Source: Diogma glabrata (Eukaryota; Arthropoda; Insecta; Diptera; Cylindrotomidae). From it: a stretch of 64,000 bases of DNA. The notes under the pieces are model-generated. The model saw nothing but the letters and a program-made list of their open reading frames with translations, was not told the DNA's origin and ran no database searches. Of the stretch, positions 52,701 to 61,116 are shown piece after piece; the first letter of the stretch is position 1; each line of letters starts with the position of its first letter. Made by a program: the position numbers and the translations under genes. The stretch is from NCBI GenBank assembly GCA_963693315.1, contig OY856186.1:69028019-69092018 (forward strand), read 5' to 3'.

Positions 52701-55610
52701 GCAAATTTTGCTGATCTTAAAGTTCTTTATTCGTCCATGTATGGAATACTGTTGTCATGTTTGGGGAGATGCTTGTCAATTAATAATAAAATGTCTAGAC
52801 TTTGTACAGAGAAAAGCAATACAGTTTATTGATAATACCGAACTCACTGATCAGCTTGATTCACTCCAGCACCGCAGAAATGTGGCCGAATCATCAATCT
52901 ACTAGAAATATAACTTTAACGAATTCTCTTCAAATGAAATACAAAATATCCTTCCATCATGTGCGCAGTTCAATCGACGAACAAGAACTTCAGAGTCATC
53001 ATTCTGGAACTCAATTCCCGCCTCCGTATTTCCCGATGAATTTGCCCCTCAGACATTTAAAGAAAACGCCATCGTCATTTAAAACAATTAGTTTAGTTAT
53101 TCCCATACCTTCATTCCTTCCATTTTCCTCATCTCCTTCCTTTATAGTTGACATGGTATCTTCGGATATTCAAAGAGTCTGAATAATGAACATTTCATAT
53201 TTAGTGTGCTAAACATGTCTAACTAATTAATAAAAAAAAGATTTTTTTCCTCAAAGACGCCTTGTGTGCACCACGTTGCTTTGTTTCAAAGCACAAACTC
53301 TCAAGAGCCTGGACTAACATGTCGTGGAGCTTGTCAAAGGTTTGATCTATACCCCAGACCGTAGAAATGCTTCCGCTTGGTATTCTTTAACAGATCTAGG
53401 ACTTAGGTTGATTTCTATGATTCTTGTCGTTAGGAGTAAACAAAAGTGTGATCACCTTCGATATTTAATATTTCCAAATTAGTAGTAACCAAATACTCCA
53501 AAAGAGACTGACTTCTCCATGCTTCCCAGCTCACATGCTGTGAATTGACATCACAACCGAATATGATATCGAGGTTTTTTTCTTATTTACCACGCGCGCC
53601 AATTCCGACGTTAGCGGAGAACTAATGGAGTCGTATGGGAGATAGGGAGACACTATAACTATTCGCCTTTTCTCTGTAGCAGCTCCGTAACTGAGCATCA
53701 ATTCGTTTAAATCACCTAGGGTTAACTCAGCCAAAATAACGTGGTTTGATCCTTAACCAGTTTCTTCCCTTCGTATGACCGGATCCTCCATTTGAAAGTG
53801 TCCAAGTTAATTTGACGTCCGAAAAGGCTTCCAACAAGGCCGTTTCAGATGGTCTATGACCTAGAATCCCGATTTTGTTGAAACGCTTAGTTGGATCAAA
53901 TTTTTTTTGTTCCTAGCCGATTATTATATCGACTGATTTACAATGCCGACTAGCCATTTCTTAGACACAAGCATTTTCCCTCTTCCTCTTTTTTTAAACG
54001 TTAGAGTGGTGTCAGAACCCTGCTTTTCCAAAGATTTGCTGACCTCCGATTGCGACACAATAAAGACTTTCTGTTAAATCTCCAAGAATCATATGTGACA
54101 CAACCCTAAGATTTTCACTTACCTCTGGCGTAGAGGTAGAAGTTCTTTCAGATGTTGATTCCGCGATCATTTCAGCACCGTGCACAGAGTTTGCATCTGC
54201 TTATTTTTGTCATGTTTGTGTGTTTTTTTCTATACTACAATACTGCAGGAGACCGAGTTCAGAGTTGTGCCTTTACCGAATGTTGAAGATCACCACCAGC
54301 CAATCGATCTCTCGGGACTCCTGCCACATCACTAAATTACGTGAGAGTGAGAGATGGTTCGGAGCTCCCATATGGATTGTATGGCTTGTAAACAATAAGA
54401 TCGAAACTGTGGTTCATCTTTAACATTAACTGTGTAAAGTTATTGTTTGTGATTTTTTAGTTCTGTCTACAGTGGCATATGTTTCCATATCAATCCCTAT
54501 TACTGTATTATCACCTTTATTTCTTTGAATGTTTTGCATTCACATTTCCTTGAATTCTTGTTCTAGTTTTACTCGGCAAACTGTTAGTGCCAACAGATAA
54601 GCTGTCGTGAGATACAGTCTATTTTGTGTTTATTTAAATAATCAAATATTTAATTTAATTGCAGGTAAAGGGGATGAAATAGATCGAATACGACGAACGT
54701 TTGCTAAAGATACTCGATCAGATCATCTGATGACTGTCAATGTTTTCAAAGAATGGGAAAATGCTACAGAGAATCAAAATGGAAATAGTTTTTGTTATAA
54801 AAATTTTCTGAGTAATGCTATAATGCAGCAATTGAAACGAATGAAAGGACAATTTTGTGAACATTTAAAAAATTCGAAATTTTTGGGCTCCGATAATCCA
54901 AAACATAAGAACAATAATCTTAATTCTGATAATAAGAAGTTATTGAAAGCTATTATTTGTAGTGGACTATATCCGAATATTGCAATTATTAAAAATACGA
55001 AAGTAAAGAAAAGAGGTTGTTTTATTAAGGTTAATGTTCGAACAGTGGAGGATGGACGAGTAGACCTTCATCCATCTTCAGTTAATTGCAAAGAACTTTC
55101 TTTCGATTCTAAGTAAAAATGTTATAAAATAATAATTTTAGTTCAACTTAGTTAATTCTTTAATTGATTTTAGATTTCTTGTGTATAATGTAAAACAAAA
55201 ATCATCGAGTATATTTTTACATGACACAACGATGGTAAATCCTTGGGCAATTTTATTTTTTGGTGATATGTTGCAATATGAATCTGAAAATAATGCATCT
55301 GGATACATTTCTGTTTCAAACTCAGTTAAATTTCAATGTGATCAAAATACATATTTACTAATCGCAGACCTTAGAAATGGCTTAAATTTATTACTGCAGA
55401 AAAAACTATGTAAACCTTCGGAAATTGAATGGGATGGAAATGATGGAAAACTATTAAGGTAAAAGCATTCAGCATATATATAATTTAGTGTAAACATTTA
55501 TAGTTAACTATCATTATTATAGAGCAATCGTTCATTTGATATCGCTAGACGGAAAAGTGGAGTTTTCCGATGATGATGATGATGATGAGGATGATTATTT
55601 TCCAGACTAG
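43018..55610 (+). CDS. DHX36: DHX36 (RHAU/MLEL1) DEAH-box helicase, seven exons, 954 aa
   Basis: Exons: 43018-43745, 43810-43975, 44036-44829, 44881-45236, 54665-55112, 55174-55458 and 55523-55610; all introns GT-AG. The N-terminus (PPSHLRGKAIGMYYRN, ~13-28) is the DHX36-specific G-quadruplex-binding motif. Helicase motifs: Walker A GDTGCGKT (177-184), DEIH (280-283), SAT (312-314), NIAETSITIDDVV, and QRRGRAGR (544-551). Winged-helix, ratchet (PLEPQIGKM) and OB-fold regions follow, with a DDDDDDEDD acidic tail. The family unwinds G-quadruplex DNA and RNA in nucleus and cytoplasm using ATP. The family is usually ~950-1010 residues. ATG 43018 is preferred over 42934 (28 codons upstream, same frame), because the upstream segment is not family-like. 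Intron 4 is 9,428 bp of transposons. Confidence 0.93.
43810..43975 (+). CDS. DHX36: DHX36 exon 2
   Basis: It encodes ILYCTSGILLKLMED and the DEIH box (LILDEIHERD). It ends in phase 0 at AAG before GTTTTC. The 60-bp intron ends TTTTAG at 44035. The non-consensus donor is supported by frame continuity into VIPFRKDLKIILMSAT. Confidence 0.85.
44036..44829 (+). CDS. DHX36: DHX36 exon 3
   Basis: The largest coding exon, from SAT motif III through NIAETSITIDD and motif VI QRRGRAGR. It ends ACAAG before GTATAA; the 51-bp intron ends TTTTAG at 44880. Joining gives HLFTRARKESLAEYILPEIL. Confidence 0.92.
44881..45236 (+). CDS. DHX36: DHX36 exon 4
   Basis: It encodes the winged-helix and ratchet start (LTPLGLHLAQLPLEPQIGKM, then SISFKDAFYRPL). 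It ends CTGG before the strong donor GTAAGA at 45237. The next coding exon is 9.4 kb away. Confidence 0.92.
45634..45660 (+). other. 2A-like ribosome-skipping motif (DIERNPGP)
   Basis: The codons for A-D-I-E-R-N-P-G-P follow a short hydrophobic stretch (LTAQILLV). The D-(V/I)-E-x-N-P-G-P signature is that of 2A sequences, which make the ribosome skip the Gly-Pro bond. Such motifs are known in APE-type LINEs of the CR1/L2/Rex groups. It sits just before the PHD-like finger, as in those elements. Confidence 0.75.
45651..46170 (+). repeat. 260-bp tandem duplication inside LINE-D
   Basis: Units 45651-45910 and 45911-46170 are in direct order. I saw one difference between them (AGTTGTAAAG versus AGCTGTAAAG). 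The duplication copies the PHD-like finger but not the upstream DIER part of the 2A motif. High identity in an otherwise decayed element implies a recent event, or an assembly artefact. Confidence 0.9.
46223..47161. mobile_element. Inverted-repeat element (939 bp) with TA duplication, in LINE-D
   Basis: It starts ACGTGTATTTGACTTTAGC and ends GCTGAAGTCAAACACACGT. Arms of at least 45 bp include AAACTGCCTTTTT and TTTCACNCAGTTTT. TA flanks both ends (46221-46222 and 47162-47163). It splits LINE-D between its N-terminal finger region and the endonuclease (ICN then NGLINKIDITNYM). A 436-bp palindrome is nested inside. Confidence 0.8.
46615..47050. mobile_element. 436-bp near-perfect palindrome element, nested
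   Basis: Arms of about 205-215 bp pair almost perfectly. The left begins AGGAGAGCCCGGCGTGCTTC and the right ends CACGACGGGCCCTCCT. A spacer of ~25 bp lies near 46830. The GCCCG(G/T)CGTGCTTCGCTACGC terminus is a common insect repeat end. No clear target duplication; the superfamily is undetermined. RNA through this region would form a very long hairpin. Confidence 0.75.
50141..51044. mobile_element. 904-bp SINE-like composite with 11-bp duplication ATAAAGTGTTA
   Basis: ATAAAGTGTTA flanks the insert (50130-50140 and 51045-51055). Unit A (50141-50398) starts with a GATTATATACGCTTTTAACC segment. The middle carries a tRNA-like head on the minus strand. A' (50628-50838) repeats unit A in the same direction. 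The last ~205 bp (50839-51044) are an inverted copy of unit A. An 11-bp duplication fits retroposition by LINE machinery. Confidence 0.75.
50444..50540 (-). repeat. tRNA-derived SINE-like head
   Basis: On the minus strand, GGGCCAGTTGATAGCG (A-box like) is followed ~45 nt later by AGTTCGAATCCC (B-box like) and then AACCGAAACACG. It shares the GTGTTTCG flank with 11848-11940 and 56941-57030. It is not a functional tRNA. Confidence 0.6.
51746..51863. mobile_element. 118-bp palindromic Harbinger-type MITE, TTA duplication
   Basis: GGGCCGATTGTATGAATGCG pairs with its complement at the right end, and the arms meet at TGTATATATACA. TTA flanks both sides (51743-51745 and 51864-51866). Its removal restores the LINE-A' codons ETFSISLDISKAFD. 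The GGGCC terminus and TTA target fit PIF/Harbinger. Confidence 0.88.
51987..52163. mobile_element. 177-bp inverted-repeat element with TACAG duplication
   Basis: CTATTCCGG near the left end is inverted as CCGGAATAG near the right end, with further matches (ATTGAGAAA and TTTCTCAAT). TACAG lies on each side (51982-51986 and 52164-52168). Removal rejoins FLTGHQFHVN of LINE-A'. A 5-bp duplication with these ends does not match a superfamily I recognise. Confidence 0.7.
54010..54664. other. Remainder of intron 4, unassigned
   Basis: No domain is recognised. Sequence up to about 54200 may be the 5' part of LINE-E. The rest leads to the acceptor (TTTAATTGCAG). The open frame at 54220-54423 has no recognisable domain. 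Confidence 0.4.
54665..55112 (+). CDS. DHX36: DHX36 exon 5
   Basis: It encodes FAKDTRSDHLMTVNVFKEWE, then MKGQFCEHLKNSKF, SDNKKLLKAIICSGLYPNIA and the start of the OB-fold. It ends TCTAA before GTAAAA. The 61-bp intron ends TTTTAG at 55173. Joining gives SFDSKFLVYNVKQKSSSIFL. Confidence 0.92.
55174..55458 (+). CDS. DHX36: DHX36 exon 6
   Basis: It encodes the OB-fold (SSSIFLHDTTMVNPWAILFF, then GD) and the C-terminal helix region. It ends TTAAG before GTAAAA. The 64-bp intron ends ATTATAG at 55522. Confidence 0.92.
55523..55610 (+). CDS. DHX36: DHX36 exon 7 (acidic C-terminus)
   Basis: It encodes RAIVHLISLDGKVEFS, six Asp, Glu, two Asp, then YFPD and TAG at 55608. The acidic tail is encoded by a GAT microsatellite. 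The terminal extension differs from vertebrate DHX36 but sits where a short variable tail is expected. Confidence 0.9.
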
Positions 55611-55660
55611 ATTATTTTACAGAATAATTTATTGATATTAAACCATTTGAAATAATTATA

Positions 55661-55666
55661 AATAAA
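55661..55666 (+). terminator. Polyadenylation signal AATAAA of DHX36
   Basis: AATAAA lies 50 bp after the DHX36 stop codon in an AT-rich 3' flank. It is the first canonical signal downstream, so it is the likely 3' processing site. Confidence 0.7.
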
Positions 55667-55679
55667 TATATCGTTTGAA

Positions 55680-56389
55680 AATCTTTTCATATAGTAAGAT
55701 CAAATTTATCCTGAAATCAAATTTTCAAGAAGGTTTTTGTGTTTTAGGGATTGCTCATTCAGTAGACTGAGTAAATTTTGAAGTTGAAACGGCGCTCTAG
55801 GTCCTGTTCGATTTGGCGCCCTTTTTTGCTTTGTAGTGATAATTGTTATAAATTTAGATATACATAATAATAAATTTCTTAAAATTAAACAAACAAATTT
55901 TTTAAAGTTTATCACCAACAGATTTACCCCTTTTTGTTGTTGAATCTTGAGCAAAAACATGAATTATAATCTCATAATCAATTTCATGCACCAATTCTTC
56001 ATCAATTTTCTTTTTTAGAGCAGAACTATCTCACTGAGACTACTTAATTCATCCCGGTTTGAATCACGACTCCACTTTTTTATCAAAAAAACTTTATTGT
56101 TTCAAATTGTAGAGGTAAATGGTTTTTTCGTAGCGCGTGTTTCAACAAACCAATTATCTTGAGAATTTTAATTGGTTTAATTTCAGCGCGCGACACAAGC
56201 AAGACCAACAACAGTTGAGTTCAATTACATGAGGTGCATTCGATTTGACTGAAACAACTGAAAAAACAACAATTGCATTTAATTTTTCAGTTGCTTCAGT
56301 TGTTTCAGTCAAAACTCAAATCGAACACGGCTATGTCTTCGATTTTCAACAATTATTTTTATTGAATTTTGTCACATTGGTCTTTATCA
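55680..56389. other. 3' flank of DHX36 with a small foldback
   Basis: No gene is seen. Around 56230-56325 an imperfect inverted repeat pairs TTCGATTTGACTGAAACAAC with its complement around a short AT-rich loop. A weak tRNA-like stretch (AGAGCAGAACTATC, then GGTTTGAATCA) lies at 56017-56075. Confidence 0.45.
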
Positions 56390-56838
56390 AACTAGGGGGT
56401 ATCCCGCGGGCTGCGCCCCCCTCCCCTTCCCCCGCATGCCAATACACTCTTTGCCTTTTCATCTGGCTTTGATACAATTACTAAGTACTATCCATCATAA
56501 TCCAACCTCTTCAAATATATTCTGTGTGCACCTGCTGCTTAACTATAATTCTACAAAAAAACCATCGTGAAGTGTACATACTATAAATTTTTATACGATC
56601 AATCACAAATGGCTGGAAATAATAGTATGTATTAAGAAAATAATGAAATAGCAGCTTTTATTTTTCTTTAGTTTATTTACGGAAAATGAAACTATGCAAA
56701 AATAATGATGGAAAACAAACTATCTGTCATATAAATAATTAATTTTCTTATTAATATCGAAATGATATAAATAATAAATTTGAACGAAATGGCTGAAAGA
56801 CTACATTATCGAAAAATTTAAATGCCGTAAATGGAATT

Positions 56839-57346
56839 TTTTGTGAACAATTAAGCTTAAGTACATATTGGAAATTGCTTGAGTTTTGCAATTCGAAATA
56901 ACTTTTCATTTTCTCTAAAATTCCTTAGGAAAAATTTTTTGTGTTTCGTGCCAGGTTCGAACTCACATTCATCAGAGACATATGTTCAAATCCCGTGTGT
57001 CTTACACAACTTAGCCACAGCGGCGATGACGTACTATATTTTAATTTTCATGTTCAGATAATTTCTAAATTGAAACTTCATCATTTTTCATATTTACTTA
57101 AGTTGAATCTTTCAACTATGATTACATATTGGAAATTGCATTTCTTTCTTTGGGATTTTTTGTATTAAATTTCTAAATATTATATTAAATATTCTGAATT
57201 TCTAAATATTACGAGTGTAAAGTCATTATGGCACGAAACACAAGAAATTTTTCTAAAGGAATTTTAGAGAAAATGAAAAGTTATTTCGAATTGCAAAATT
57301 CAAGTGATTTCCAATATTTACTTAAGCTTAATTGTTCACAAAAAAC
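56839..57346. mobile_element. Foldback element carrying a SINE-like head
   Basis: Arms 56839-56953 and 57229-57346 are near-perfect inverted repeats (TTGTGAACAATTAAGCTTAA outward, GTGTTTCGTGCCA inward). The interior includes a degenerate tRNA-like segment and a tail related to 12000-12080. It is absent from the matching position of copy A (near 10190). Confidence 0.65.
56941..57030 (-). repeat. tRNA-derived SINE-like head
   Basis: On the minus strand an A-box-like CTGTGGCTAAGTTGTGTAAG is followed by GAGTTCGAACCTGGC, a B-box-like sequence. It belongs to the same family as 11848-11940 and 50444-50540 by its GTGTTTCG boundary. Confidence 0.55.
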
Positions 57347-57637
57347 CCTTCCAAATTAAAAATTCCCCTGAAGTTGTCTATATTTCCTAACCAAATATAT
57401 AGCAATGAAATGACCATGCGTCAGATATTAAGTTTTGCATTGATTGGCAACAATCAATAATGACTTTACACTCGTGACTTAGGATGTCGATTAGAATGTT
57501 GCCTTAAGTTTTGACGAAATACTCTCTCATCCTATGAATACATACATCGTAATATCTAGAAATTTAATACAAAAAATCCCAAAGAAATAATATTTATGTT
57601 CTATAAAAAAAAATAAACAAAAACAATAAAAAATAAA

Positions 57638-60600
57638 ATTTTAAAATAAAACACAAAAAAATAAAATAAACATTTTGATATATATATGGCAGTACAACCG
57701 AAAAAAAATAAGTCTGCAAGTGGTAAAGCAAACTTGCGCAATCCACCCGCCCATAAAGCGGCATGTCCACGGAATTTGCAGGGACAAAACATATATGAAT
57801 CAATAAAAAATTTTAAAATACATGTTCAAAACATCTGCGGATTGAACGCTAACCATGACCACGTGCAACATCATCTTGAGCACGACAAACCGAACATTCT
57901 ATTCCTTACAGAAACACAAGTTTCTGAAAATTTTCTCTTTATAGATTCGCTTAATTCCAAATATAGGCTCGAATCAGCTTTCAAACTCCATCAGGGCGTA
58001 TGCGCATTCATTCATGAGAGTGTTGCGTACACGCGCTTTCCAAATTTTGAACTACACGGTGACGGCTTCAATACATTGGTTTTAAAGATTTGTCTTCCAG
58101 AAATGACTTTTTTTACAATAGCTTTATACCGGTCCCCCAACAAACGTAACCCAAACTTTTTTAATATACTGACAAAAATTATGGACGAGATTAGAGCAAA
58201 GTCCCCTAATTGTGAAGTTATCGTTACCGGTGACTTCAACGTCCACAACAAATCATGGTTGGAATTCTCCAAATCGACCGACGATGTTGACAATAGTGGA
58301 AAACTGGCAGAAATTTTTGCCGCGTCTCAGGGCCTATTCCAAATTGTAAAAAGCCCGACTTTCACTCCCCGTAATGGCGGTGATAATAGTTTTCTACTAG
58401 ATCTCTATCTTACCACAATGCCAGATATTACGAGTGTCGATGTTGCGAAAGGTAGTATTGGAAATTCTGATCATTATTTAATCTCATCAGTTATCAAAAC
58501 TGATTTACTTAAAACTACAGCTCCCAAACCCCGTAAAATATTTCACTACTCAAAAATGGATAAGAGTGGTCTTCAAAATTTTTTCCATGGTTTCCCTTTC
58601 GACCGTCATTGTTTTTACACTGACAATGTAAATGTTTCTGCTCAAAACTTTACAGAAACCATCCAATTTGCTATAAATAAATTTGTCCCTTTCTCCATAG
58701 TAAAACCCAAACAAAAATACTTGTATTCGAAAGCTGCCAAAACGGCACTTAGAAACAAACGTAGATCATTTAATATTTGGATTCATAACAAAACTCCCAC
58801 TAATCGATCCCAATATCTAAAGGCCAACAAAATATCTAATCAGATTATCTCAAACGAAAAGTCCGAAATTGACAGAGCGAAAGCCTCAAAACTTACGTCT
58901 ATGTCTGTTTCTGACAAGAGTTTCTACAGTGCCATTAATTCTTTAAATTCTGGTACAAAATTTTCTATTCCCCCTATTATTGATGGTGATTTAATCGTCA
59001 ATGATCCCGCAAGAAAAGCTAACTTGTTCGCTGAACGCTTTGCTCTGAACTCCACTGTTTTGGAAACACCTAAAGAAATACCCCAAATCCAGTCTTCAGG
59101 AGTTAATATGAATGAACTTCACTTCAAACCTAAAATAGTCGCTAAACTTTTAAAGGGGTTAAACATCAACAAAGCATCAGGAATGGACAATATTCCACCC
59201 ATTATTTTAAAAACCTTTTCCAAAGAACTTGCACCAACTTTAACTAAAATATTCTACCAATCCTACAAATCTGGTATATTTCCCTCGTGCTGGAAGTTGG
59301 CAAATGTCCAGCCCGTCCCCAAAAAGGGACCAAAATCCGATATCTCAAATTATAGGCCAATAGCTTTACTATCGGTCCTATCCAAAGTCTATGAGCATTA
59401 TATTAATACACATATTTCAAAATTTCTGGAAGAAAATCATTTAATATCCGACAGCCAATACGGTTTTCGAAACAAAAGATCAACTACCGATCTATTAAAC
59501 TATGTAGCGCATTGTTGGAACAGCATACTTGATAAAGGTGGTGAAACATACGTTATCGCTTTAGACATCTCCAAGGCATTCGATCGAGTCTGGCATGCCA
59601 ACTTAATCAACAAGCTCGTTGCGTACGGTTTTCATCCCAATGTTGTGAAGCTGATTCAAAATTTTCTATCCGACCGATACATTTCGGTAACCTTAGACGG
59701 ATATTCTTCTGAGTCTAAACTAATTAACGCTGGTGTACCCCAAGGCTCAGTATTGTCCCCAACCCTATTTTTGATTTATATCAACGAATTGTTGAAAATC
59801 ACCAGCAACCCAATAAATAGTTTTGCAGATGATAGTACTCTGCACAAGTCGTTCGAGCCCCTTCCTTCAAAAGGTAAAATGCACGAACGAATTAATCCTG
59901 CCCGGAGAGACGCTGCCATAAACGTGAACAAAGACCTGAATAAAGTCGCCGACTGGGGTGACCAAAACCTTGTCAATTTCAACTCCACCAAAACACAGCT
60001 GTTGATTGTTTCCAGATTAAAGACCGAGTTCCCCAAAGATATTTTATTTAGTATGTGTGATGAACCAATAGGTGAATGTAAAAACATTCGTTTATTGGGT
60101 GTCACAGTTTCAAATGACCTACTCTGGAACGATCATGTAATGGCGATGGCAAAAAGCGCGTCTAAAAAACTCGGCCTCCTAAATAGATGCAAAAAATTTT
60201 TCACTCCATACCAATTGCTCCATGTTTATAAGTCCTATATTCGTCCCTGTATGGAGTACTGCTGTCAAGTTTGGGGTGCTGCCTCTGTTTCCATCTTGGC
60301 CCTCTTGGACTCTGTTCAAAAGCGAGCTATACGAATTGTAGGTGATCGAACTTTGACATCACAACTTGATTCCCTACAACATCGTCGCACTGTTGCTGAC
60401 CTCGTTGTTTTTTACAAATATCGTCATCAGCAGTGCTCAGATGAAATCAGCGGCATCATGCCTCAAACTTATTCTTACCCCCGTTCCACTCGGCAATCGG
60501 CTGCCGCAACCAGTGAAACGGTAAAGATCCCGCGCTGTCATACTGGCAGATCGCAGAGAGACTTCTTTGTCCGAACTGCGTACAAATGGAATAGTTTGCC

Positions 60601-60791
60601 GGAACACTTAGTCTCAGGTGGCTTCAACCCACAGATGTTTAAAAAAAGCGTTAATCTACACCTCAGAACGCCAGTTGTTGTGGGACCCAGGTCTAGACCT
60701 AGGTCTTAAAAGGTATTTATGTGTTGTTGTGACACATATTCTAAACCCTATTACACAACACATTTTATTAAAAAAAAAAAAAAAAAAAAAA
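57638..60791 (+). mobile_element. LINE-A, apparently intact ORF2, 13-bp target duplication
   Basis: AATAAAAAATAAA flanks the element (57625-57637 and 60792-60804), although the sequence is low-complexity. The element has a short A-rich leader, an uninterrupted 1007-codon frame (57686-60709), a 3' untranslated region with TGTTGTGACACATATTC, and an A-rich tail. No ORF1 is present. It may be 5'-truncated upstream of ORF2. Related fragments lie at 715-1262, 39448-39534 and (divergent) 49959-53236. Confidence 0.88.
57686..60709 (+). CDS. LINE-A endonuclease-reverse transcriptase, 1007 aa, intact
   Basis: The APE-type endonuclease spans ~40-270 (VQNICGLNANHDHV, FLTETQ, IVTGDFNVHNKSW near 180, GNSDHYLISS). 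The RT follows with NKASGMDNIPPIILK, NYRPIALLSVLSKVYE, QYGFRNKRSTTDLLNYV, ALDISKAFDRVWHANL, NAGVPQGSVLSPTLFLIYIN and the catalytic FADDST near 712. A C-terminal tail (RPCMEYCCQVWGAAS, then LDSLQHRR) is typical of CR1/L2-group LINEs. All catalytic residues I can identify are present and there is no internal stop. The enzyme would nick chromosomal DNA and prime reverse transcription there. ATG 57686 is the first in the frame. Clade placement (CR1/L2/Daphne/Crack neighbourhood) is by resemblance only. Confidence 0.92.
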   Translation: MAVQPKKNKSASGKANLRNPPAHKAACPRNLQGQNIYESIKNFKIHVQNICGLNANHDHVQHHLEHDKPNILFLTETQVSENFLFIDSLNSKYRLESAFKLHQGVCAFIHESVAYTRFPNFELHGDGFNTLVLKICLPEMTFFTIALYRSPNKRNPNFFNILTKIMDEIRAKSPNCEVIVTGDFNVHNKSWLEFSKSTDDVDNSGKLAEIFAASQGLFQIVKSPTFTPRNGGDNSFLLDLYLTTMPDITSVDVAKGSIGNSDHYLISSVIKTDLLKTTAPKPRKIFHYSKMDKSGLQNFFHGFPFDRHCFYTDNVNVSAQNFTETIQFAINKFVPFSIVKPKQKYLYSKAAKTALRNKRRSFNIWIHNKTPTNRSQYLKANKISNQIISNEKSEIDRAKASKLTSMSVSDKSFYSAINSLNSGTKFSIPPIIDGDLIVNDPARKANLFAERFALNSTVLETPKEIPQIQSSGVNMNELHFKPKIVAKLLKGLNINKASGMDNIPPIILKTFSKELAPTLTKIFYQSYKSGIFPSCWKLANVQPVPKKGPKSDISNYRPIALLSVLSKVYEHYINTHISKFLEENHLISDSQYGFRNKRSTTDLLNYVAHCWNSILDKGGETYVIALDISKAFDRVWHANLINKLVAYGFHPNVVKLIQNFLSDRYISVTLDGYSSESKLINAGVPQGSVLSPTLFLIYINELLKITSNPINSFADDSTLHKSFEPLPSKGKMHERINPARRDAAINVNKDLNKVADWGDQNLVNFNSTKTQLLIVSRLKTEFPKDILFSMCDEPIGECKNIRLLGVTVSNDLLWNDHVMAMAKSASKKLGLLNRCKKFFTPYQLLHVYKSYIRPCMEYCCQVWGAASVSILALLDSVQKRAIRIVGDRTLTSQLDSLQHRRTVADLVVFYKYRHQQCSDEISGIMPQTYSYPRSTRQSAAATSETVKIPRCHTGRSQRDFFVRTAYKWNSLPEHLVSGGFNPQMFKKSVNLHLRTPVVVGPRSRPRS

Positions 60792-60919
60792 AATAAAAAA
60801 TAAATGTTGATCCGCGTTGAACCCCGAACCTTTCTCACAACCCTCTACATCGACAATGACAACGAAATTTTGTACTGAGTTTTTTAAACATCATTTTATT
60901 AAATCGGTTTAAATTATTA

Positions 60920-61116
60920 AGGGCCAGTTTCACCATGCTCAGTTAAAGTTAAAGTAAGTTAACTGCCACTTAACTTTAACCGAGAGATAACTGAATGATA
61001 CAAAATGCACAATATTTAGCTAACTGAAACTGGTGAAACCGATTTCCTTCACTTAAGTGGCAGTTATGTTAAATTTAACTTAGCTTTAACTTAACTGAGG
61101 ATGGTGAAACTGACGC
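60920..61116. mobile_element. PIF/Harbinger-type MITE (197 bp), TAA duplication
   Basis: GGGCCAGTTTCACCATGCTC is inverted at the right end (GATGGTGAAACTGACGC) with few mismatches; the arms continue into CAGTTAAAGTTAA-type text. TAA flanks both sides (60917-60919 and 61117-61119). The homologous copy A (near 10350) has the uninterrupted site ATTATTAAATG, so the insertion is directly visible. Confidence 0.9.

Larger units (their letters stand above)
49959..53236 (+). mobile_element. LINE-A': 5'-truncated relative of LINE-A, ~19-35-bp target duplication
   Basis: CGCCTTGTGTGCACCACGT lies at both ends (about 49939-49957 and 53251-53269). The duplication extends upstream with mismatches to ~34 bp. 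The element encodes an RT: NKFTGPDGIPPLILK, QYGFRRSHATG, SISLDISKAFDKVWHRN (after removing a MITE), and SQGSALSPTLFLLYINDLL. The catalytic box reads FADYS instead of FADDS. It continues with MEYCCHVWGDA and a C-terminal tail to about 53090, then a 3' end with TAATAAAAAAAA. It lacks the endonuclease (5' truncation). Four smaller insertions lie inside. Confidence 0.85.
49655..54000 (-). mobile_element. LINE-E: older minus-strand LINE, split by LINE-A' insertion
   Basis: On the minus strand, VIVSPYLPYDS (about 53660), IIFGCDVNSQHVSWEAWRSQ (about 53560-53500) and LEYLVTTNLEILNIEGDHTF form an APE-type endonuclease of the R1/jockey group. The following segment reads FDKLHDMLVQALESLCFETK then QRGAHKA to 53240. 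It resumes at 49955 with NLDKLRQKHKKLLNRV. The match across the gap shows that 49959-53236 was inserted later. Frames are broken throughout. Sequence from 54000 to about 54200 may be its N-terminal part. Confidence 0.65.
45237..54664 (+). other. DHX36 intron 4 (9,428 bp), transposon-filled
   Basis: It runs from donor GTAAGA (45237) to acceptor TTAATTGCAG (54664). Joining exons 4 and 5 gives RPLGKGDEIDRIRRTFAKDT, the continuous family sequence. The other five introns are 51-64 bp, so nearly all of this length was gained by insertion. The content is described in the entries that follow. Confidence 0.9.
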
